Shown: piece after piece, positions 5,583 through 8,330 of the stretch
How positions within the stretch are numbered: position 1 is the stretch's first letter
How the letters are laid out: each line of letters starts with the position of its first letter
NCBI GenBank assembly: GCA_026388915.1
Contig: JAPLIW010000743.1
Coordinates: 1-8,330, forward strand
DNA: 8,330 nt
Origin: Deltaproteobacteria bacterium
GTDB taxonomy: Bacteria; Desulfobacterota; SM23-61
Direction of reading: 5' to 3'
Translations under genes and position numbers: made by a program
Notes under the pieces: generated by a model
What the model saw: the letters and a program-made list of their open reading frames with translations, nothing else
Told to the model about the DNA's origin: nothing
The model's database searches: none

Positions 5583-6125
5583 TCAGTTTGCTTCTTGCTT
5601 TTCGCCGGCTTCCCCGGACGCACCGGCCGCGGGCTGCTGGGCGGCTTGAGCTTGATACTGAGAGAGGACCTCACCGGCCCGGGCGGGGGTGAGATTTCCG
5701 AAGGTTTCTTCGTCGACGGCCATCACCGGAGAGATCCCGCAGGCTCCCAGACAGGCCACTTCTTCCAGGCTGAAGAGAAAATCCTCGGTGGTTTCCTTCC
5801 CGGGGGGCAATTTCAATTGGGCCTTGATGGTTTCGATGATCGAGGGAGCGCCCTTGAAATGGCAGGCCGTTCCCCGGCAAGCGCGAATGGTATGTTTTCC
5901 CCGGGGGGCGAGATGAAAACGGTTGTAGAAGGTCAAGACTCCGTAGAGTTCACTCTTGGTAACCCCGAGAACCTGGGAGACCGGTTCAAAGGTGAACGGG
6001 GGGACATATCCATAAATCGCCTGGATCTTTTGCAGCACAATCAGCAGGTGTCCCCGATTCCCTTCGTGTTCTTTGAAGATTTCCTGTAGCTTGTCAAGGG
6101 CTTCAGCAGGGGGCTCTTGGGCCAT
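5583..6125 (-). CDS. NuoE-like [2Fe-2S] subunit (24-kDa / HydC-type)
   Basis: This 180-residue protein has the NuoE fold. An N-terminal helical region (EALDKLQEIFKEH...LLIVLQKIQAIYGYVP) is followed by VLGVTKSELYGVLTFYNRF at 52-70, then a thioredoxin-like domain with four cluster ligands: C83 and C88 (ACRGTACHFKG) and C125 and C129 (EVACLGACGISPVM). The pattern C-x4-C ... C-x3-C is that of the [2Fe-2S] cluster of complex I NuoE, NAD-linked [FeFe]-hydrogenase HydC and NAD-dependent formate dehydrogenases. The start is ATG at 6125, because AGGAGG stands 9 nt upstream; an in-frame ATG at 6158 precedes that site. The tail from about residue 158 is low-complexity Ala/Gln/Gly/Glu and looks like an addition. 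The expected NuoF-type flavoprotein partner is not downstream, where a PHP gene follows instead. It is therefore an orphan in this window, and its partner is unknown. Confidence 0.92.
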   Translation of the reverse strand: MAQEPPAEALDKLQEIFKEHEGNRGHLLIVLQKIQAIYGYVPPFTFEPVSQVLGVTKSELYGVLTFYNRFHLAPRGKHTIRACRGTACHFKGAPSIIETIKAQLKLPPGKETTEDFLFSLEEVACLGACGISPVMAVDEETFGNLTPARAGEVLSQYQAQAAQQPAAGASGEAGEKQEAN

Positions 6126-6176
6126 AAACCGAATCCTCCTCAATGCCTTTCGTTTCATCCTTCGAATAAAATTTCC

Positions 6177-6190
6177 GCCTCTGCAGAGGC
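6177..6190. promoter_or_regulatory. Perfect 14-bp palindrome in the NuoE-like leader
   Basis: GCCTCTGCAGAGGC is a perfect palindrome lying between the candidate promoter (6209-6237) and the start codon at 6125. It could be the operator of a dimeric repressor placed just downstream of the transcription start, or form a short leader hairpin. Function is inferred from position only. Confidence 0.4.
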
Positions 6191-6208
6191 AACCCTTCCA
6201 GAAAACCG

Positions 6209-6237
6209 TTTATATCATTTTTTAGTTCTTTTGGGAA
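6209..6237 (-). promoter_or_regulatory. Candidate sigma-70 promoter for the NuoE-like gene
   Basis: Read on the minus strand, TTCCCA (6237-6232, 4 of 6 to -35) is followed after exactly 17 bp by TATAAA (6214-6209, 5 of 6 to -10) in an AT-rich stretch. The predicted start near 6201 gives a leader of about 75 nt with AGGAGG before the ATG. Confidence 0.45.
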
Positions 6238-6352
6238 TAGAATAAAAAAGCTTGCCCAACTTCACTTTTTCGATTCTCTCTCCCAGGTAAAAGTCAGCTT
6301 GTGGCCCGGAAGCAAGGGCGTTGCGCGGAAAGAGCATCGACTCATTTAGTTG

Positions 6353-6427
6353 GGATTGCGGATTGCGGATTTCGGATTTTTTTGGTTTTCTTTTTCAATC
6401 CGCATTCCGCAATCGGCATTCCGCAAT
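6353..6427. repeat. Inverted heptamer array (GGATTGC / GCATTCC family)
   Basis: GGATTGC, GGATTGC, GGATTTC and GGATTTT at 6353-6380 face the opposite-orientation units AATCCGC, ATTCCGC, AATCGGC and ATTCCGC plus AAT at 6397-6427, with a T-rich loop of 16 nt. They can form an imperfect stem of about 28 bp. The array lies centrally between the divergent NuoE-like and MoaD-like genes and could separate the two regulatory regions. Confidence 0.85.
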
Positions 6428-6454
6428 TTGGGAGGGGCAGCGCTCTTTTGAAGA

Positions 6455-6483
6455 TTGACTTTTATTGAAAATTGTTCAAGAAT
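6455..6483 (+). promoter_or_regulatory. Weak candidate promoter for the MoaD-like gene
   Basis: TTGACT (6455-6460, 5 of 6 to -35) is 17 bp from AAGAAT (6478-6483, 4 of 6 to -10). The -10 is poor; TATGAG at 6504-6509 is another candidate -10. With the first pair, the FNR-type box at 6484-6497 would cover the transcription start. Confidence 0.3.
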
Positions 6484-6497
6484 TTGATAGAGATCAA
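6484..6497. promoter_or_regulatory. FNR-type binding site (perfect TTGAT-N4-ATCAA)
   Basis: TTGAT-AGAG-ATCAA exactly matches the established FNR-box consensus of CRP/FNR-family regulators; one more flanking base pair on each side (T6483, A6498) also matches. It ends 29 bp before the MoaD-like start. Just upstream, TTGAA-N5-TTCAA (6465-6479) is a second similar dyad with one extra spacer base. The role (activation or repression, and of which divergent gene) cannot be fixed because the promoter is uncertain. Confidence 0.55.
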
Positions 6498-6526
6498 AAA
6501 AGATATGAGAAATTGCGGATCGGACG

Positions 6527-6766
6527 ATGAAAGTCGAAGTAAAACTCTTCGCCAATTTTCGCGAGTACCTTCCCCCGGAAAGCGATAAATATTCCTGCTG
6601 GCTGGAAGTGGAAGAGGGAAACACCATTGGTCAGGCGTTGGAGAGGCTAAAAATTCCTCTCTCCATCCCCATGATCACATTGGTCAACGGCCTTCACCGG
6701 GCCTTCGAAGACCGTCTCCGACCGGGAGACGTCCTGAGCATTTTCCCCCCGGTGGCGGGAGGGTGA
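6527..6766 (+). CDS. MoaD/ThiS-family sulfur carrier protein
   Basis: This 79-residue beta-grasp protein is a likely sulfur carrier. It begins MKVEVKLFANFREYLP, the classic MoaD first strand, continues with a helix (GNTIGQALERLKIP) and ILVNG-like MITLVNGLHRAFEDRLRPGDVLSIFPPVAGG. It ends in Gly-Gly followed directly by the stop codon, as needed for adenylation and thiocarboxylation by a MoeB/ThiF-type E1. In molybdopterin or tungstopterin synthesis the carrier gives sulfur to the pterin with MoaE. No MoaE or moa gene is in the window, but a possible E1 fragment sits at the left edge. Stand-alone MoaD-like proteins also accompany tungsten aldehyde oxidoreductases in anaerobes. The Shine-Dalgarno is weak (CGGA-type); a perfect FNR-type box lies just upstream, suggesting oxygen- or redox-linked control. 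ThiS or another carrier role is possible. Confidence 0.87.
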   Translation: MKVEVKLFANFREYLPPESDKYSCWLEVEEGNTIGQALERLKIPLSIPMITLVNGLHRAFEDRLRPGDVLSIFPPVAGG

Positions 6767-6770
6767 ATCA

Positions 6771-6937
6771 AATGCGGAATTCGGAATGCGGAATGACAAC
6801 AGATCGGCCCTGCGGGCCTTGAGGAGTGCCATGCGGCATGGCTTGAGGACCGTCAAGCCTTCGGCTTGACTCGAGGAGCGCTTCGCTTGAGGTAAAGACC
6901 AAAAGCCATGGATACCGAGGGCGGAACGCGGAATGAA
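6771..6937. repeat. GGAATGC-family heptamers flanking a hairpin array
   Basis: AATGCGG, AATTCGG and AATGCGG at 6771-6791 begin five bases after the MoaD-like stop codon. Related units (AACGCGG plus AATGA) recur in the same orientation at 6925-6936, on the other side of the hairpin array. The two short blocks bracket the array as direct repeats. Confidence 0.6.
6806..6892. repeat. Tandem array of four short hairpins joined by TTGAGGA-type linkers
   Basis: Four consecutive perfect stem-loops occur, each with a 3-nt loop: 5-bp stem at 6806-6818 (loop TGC), 6-bp stem at 6828-6842 (loop CGG), 8-bp stem at 6852-6870 (loop TTC) and 4-bp stem at 6877-6887 (loop CTT). The linkers repeat: TTGAGGA at 6819-6825, TTGAGGA at 6843-6849, TCGAGGA at 6871-6877 and TTGAGG at 6887-6892. 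Stem sequences differ while the layout is kept. No open frame or T-tract is associated. It could be a REP-like repeat, a structured transcript or a protein-binding array; the function is unknown. Confidence 0.7.
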
Positions 6938-7018
6938 AAATCGACTTTCACAGGAACCATGAAATAGCTTTTCAAATTCAGACACGCAGGCTGAAATTCT
7001 GGTCTCAAAGGAGAATCT

Positions 7019-7786
7019 TTGAATACGATCACGCTTTGGAGTTTGGGACAGCTTTTCCCCACCGGGACGAGTGGCGGCTTCGGGGGGGGCATCGTGGATT
7101 TGATCCTTTACTCTGGTCCGGTGGTGAAAGTCGTCCTCCTCATCCTCCTTTTCTTTTCCATCCTCTCCTGGGCCATCATCTTCTCCAAATTCCGGCTGAT
7201 CCGGATGGCGGACAACGAATCCAAATCCTTCCTGCGCATATTCTGGGAGGGGAAGCAGTTCGCCTCCATCTTTGCCGAATCGAAAAAACTGCGCCACAGC
7301 CCCACGGCGGAAATCTTCCGCGCGGCCTACATGGAACTGTCCAAGCTCAGTCAAGCCAAGAGCAACCCGGAGGCCTCCCGGAAAGGCAGCGACCCCACCT
7401 CCTTCAGCATGGAACTCGGCGGGGTTGAAAATATCAACCGGGCCATGCGGCAGGCCCTCACCTCGCAGGCGACCAAACTGGAAAAGGCTCTGGGGTTCCT
7501 GGCCACCACCGGGTCCACGACCCCTTTCATCGGCCTCTTCGGCACGGTGTGGGGGATCATGGATGCCTTCCGAGGGATCGGAATGCGGGGGTCCGCCACC
7601 CTGGCCGTCGTGGCCCCGGGAATCTCGGAAGCGCTCATCGCCACGGCAGCGGGATTGGCCGCCGCCATTCCCGCCGTGGTGGCTTACAACTATTACATCA
7701 ACCAGATCAAGGAACTGAGCGCCCAGATGGAAAACTTCGCCTCCGAGCTGCTGAACATCATCGAGAGACATTTCCTCAAAGCCTAA
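7019..7786 (+). CDS. tolQ: TolQ / MotA-TolQ-ExbB family proton channel subunit
   Basis: This 255-residue inner-membrane protein belongs to the ExbB/TolQ family. Three membrane segments are visible: about residues 30-57 (VVKVVLLILLFFSILSWAII), 158-184 (GFLATTGSTTPFIGLFGTVWGIMDAF) and 193-222 (ATLAVVAPGISEALIATAAG...). The conserved TTPFIGLFGTVWGI and APGISEALIATAAGLAAAIPAV motifs are intact. TolQ forms the pore with TolR and uses proton motive force to drive TolA and the Tol-Pal system during envelope constriction. The start is a TTG at 7019, supported by AAAGGAG ending 5 nt upstream. The cytoplasmic loop (about 110-145) is rather long and polar, and the N-terminus carries a Gly-rich stretch encoded partly by a G8 run (7082-7089). 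tolR follows, but only after 424 bp, where a near-contiguous tolQR pair is usual. ExbB is the alternative name; the TolR-type neighbour favours TolQ. Confidence 0.93.
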   Translation: MNTITLWSLGQLFPTGTSGGFGGGIVDLILYSGPVVKVVLLILLFFSILSWAIIFSKFRLIRMADNESKSFLRIFWEGKQFASIFAESKKLRHSPTAEIFRAAYMELSKLSQAKSNPEASRKGSDPTSFSMELGGVENINRAMRQALTSQATKLEKALGFLATTGSTTPFIGLFGTVWGIMDAFRGIGMRGSATLAVVAPGISEALIATAAGLAAAIPAVVAYNYYINQIKELSAQMENFASELLNIIERHFLKA

Positions 7787-7844
7787 TCGGGGCCAGCGGA
7801 TTGGATGCGGCAGAGTCGAAGGGATAGAGGTAAGGTTAGCAATC

Positions 7845-7893
7845 AAATCCGAAATTCGAATGTCGAAATCCGAAACAAATTCAAAATCCGAAT
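7845..7893 (+). repeat. Heptamer array (AAATCCG family), left block
   Basis: AAATCCG, AAATTCG, AATGTCG and AAATCCG occupy 7845-7872 in register, followed by degenerate units to 7893. The block ends five bases before the MITE-like element and is inverted relative to the block at 8115-8142. Confidence 0.75.
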
Positions 7894-7898
7894 GGTCT

Positions 7899-8043
7899 AA
7901 TATTGATGAACTCGTAAAAAGTCGCAATTCCATAGAATTCGTCATTCCGGCGAAAGCCGGAATCCAGTTATTCCAAGATGTTCTGGACCCCGGCTTTCGC
8001 CGGGGTGACGCTCCAAGAGACTTTTTACGAGATCATCAATATT
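7899..8043. mobile_element. MITE-like element with terminal inverted repeats and nested hairpins
   Basis: The first 25 bp (7899-7923) and last 25 bp (8019-8043) are inverted repeats with a single mismatch. Inside, two 28-bp arms (7940-7967 and 7983-8010) are also mutually inverted, and each contains its own hairpin: 7944-7963 with a GAAA tetraloop and 7988-8005 with a TTTC loop. If the termini are taken as TTGATGA.../...TCATCAA, a TA dinucleotide flanks each end (7901-7902 and 8040-8041), consistent with a TA target duplication, although palindromy makes this ambiguous. No coding capacity exists, so it is non-autonomous. Its core resembles widespread CGTCATTCC...GGAATCCAG-type intergenic repeats. 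Confidence 0.8.
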
Positions 8044-8114
8044 CCAAAGGGGGAAAAAGTCCGCATGGGGGATTTCGAGTTTTACGGATGGGGGTTTTGA
8101 GCCTAGGATATTTT

Positions 8115-8142
8115 TTCGGATTTCGTGCTTCGAATCTCGAAT
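8115..8142 (-). repeat. Heptamer array (TTCGGAT family), right block
   Basis: TTCGGAT, TTCGTGC, TTCGAAT and CTCGAAT lie in register and are the reverse-complement family of the block at 7845-7893. Together the two blocks bracket the MITE-like element. Confidence 0.7.
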
Positions 8143-8210
8143 TTTTTCGGCGATGGGAAAAAGGGAATGAGGTTTTTTCTACCGGGTGCGGATGAAAAGG
8201 TGAAATAGTC

Positions 8211-8330
8211 ATGCAGGGTCCCAAGAGCGAAAATCGCCCCATGGCGGACATCAATGTAACTCCCCTGGTGGACGTGATCCTGGTCCTCCTGATCATCTTC
8301 ATGGTGACGGCGCCGATGATGCAGCAGGGA
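8211..8330 (+). CDS. tolR: TolR / ExbD family biopolymer transport protein (partial, N-terminus)
   Basis: The first 40 residues of TolR are present, and the gene runs off the right edge. After a short cytoplasmic leader (MQGPKSENRP) comes MADINVTPLVDVILVLLIIFMV and then TAPMMQQG. The Asp in PLVDV is the conserved membrane proton-path residue of TolR/ExbD, and the TAPMMQQG end is more like TolR than ExbD. TolR is a single-pass inner-membrane protein that works with TolQ. The ATG at 8211 is preceded by an in-frame stop at 8193-8195 and by AAAGGTG about 8 nt upstream, so the start is well supported. The distance of 424 bp from tolQ suggests either insertion-driven separation within one operon or an independent promoter, which I could not identify. 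Confidence 0.94.
   Translation, partial: MQGPKSENRPMADINVTPLVDVILVLLIIFMVTAPMMQQG

Larger units (their letters stand above)
7787..8210. other. 424-bp spacer separating tolQ from tolR
   Basis: No credible gene is present. In order it holds heptamers (7845-7872, degenerate to 7893), a MITE-like element (7899-8043), a T- and G-rich stretch, reverse-orientation heptamers (8115-8142), and the tolR Shine-Dalgarno region (AAAGGTG near 8196-8202). No terminator was identified, so tolQR read-through remains possible. Confidence 0.8.

Noticed and set aside
6647..7945. A 432-residue open frame on the minus strand
   Set aside because: It is antisense to tolQ, whose membrane and family motifs are clear. 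The frame shows low-complexity Gly/Glu/His content typical of the shadow of a GC-rich gene, and it runs through repeat sequence.
7944..8005. Rho-independent terminator between tolQ and tolR
   Set aside because: The GC-rich hairpins are not followed by a T-tract, and they are nested in a longer inverted element, so a mobile repeat explains them better.

Overview
The window looks like chromosomal DNA of an anaerobic Gram-negative bacterium, most plausibly a Desulfobacterota / Syntrophobacterales-type deltaproteobacterium. The evidence is a ferredoxin-dependent 2-oxoacid oxidoreductase operon (anaerobic metabolism), TolQ/TolR (outer-membrane bacterium), a NuoE-type iron-sulfur subunit, and GC-rich genes separated by unusually repeat-rich, more AT-rich spacers. 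The taxonomic guess is an inference from gene content and style, not a proven assignment.

Layout. Positions 1-137 (minus) hold the N-terminus of a protein resembling the leader of ThiF/HesA/MoeB-type enzymes. Then comes a five-gene minus-strand operon, transcribed from 3634 down to 292: a 2x[4Fe-4S] ferredoxin (delta), the alpha subunit (VorB type), the TPP-binding beta subunit and the gamma subunit of a 2-oxoacid:ferredoxin oxidoreductase, followed by an XRE-cupin regulator whose ribosome binding site overlaps the end of gamma. Divergent from it, with a good candidate promoter, is a YciO/Sua5-family gene (3999-4607, plus). Next are two minus-strand genes, a PHP-domain putative phosphoesterase (4783-5355) and a NuoE-like [2Fe-2S] subunit (5583-6125) that lacks its usual NuoF/NuoG or hydrogenase partners here. 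Divergent from NuoE is a MoaD/ThiS-like sulfur carrier (6527-6766). tolQ (7019-7786) and the start of tolR (8211 to the edge) close the window.

How the genes fit together. The oxidoreductase would interconvert a 2-oxoacid plus CoA with acyl-CoA, CO2 and reduced ferredoxin, and the XRE-cupin protein is its likely local regulator. The MoaD-like carrier ending in Gly-Gly and the ThiF-like fragment could be an E1/carrier pair for molybdopterin (or tungstopterin) or related sulfur transfer, although they lie 6.4 kb apart. TolQ/TolR form the energised inner-membrane part of the Tol-Pal envelope system.

The most striking content is between genes. At least seven spacers carry degenerate 7-bp tandem repeats of several sequence families, in four cases as facing inverted arrays able to form long hairpins, including one between the beta and gamma genes. 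A 145-bp MITE-like element with 25-bp near-perfect terminal inverted repeats and two nested, covarying hairpins sits between tolQ and tolR. A run of four hairpins joined by TTGAGGA-type linkers lies between the MoaD-like gene and tolQ. A perfect FNR-type box (TTGAT-N4-ATCAA) lies 29 bp upstream of the MoaD-like gene, and a perfect 14-bp palindrome lies in the NuoE leader. No tRNA, rRNA, CRISPR array or intact transposase gene was seen.
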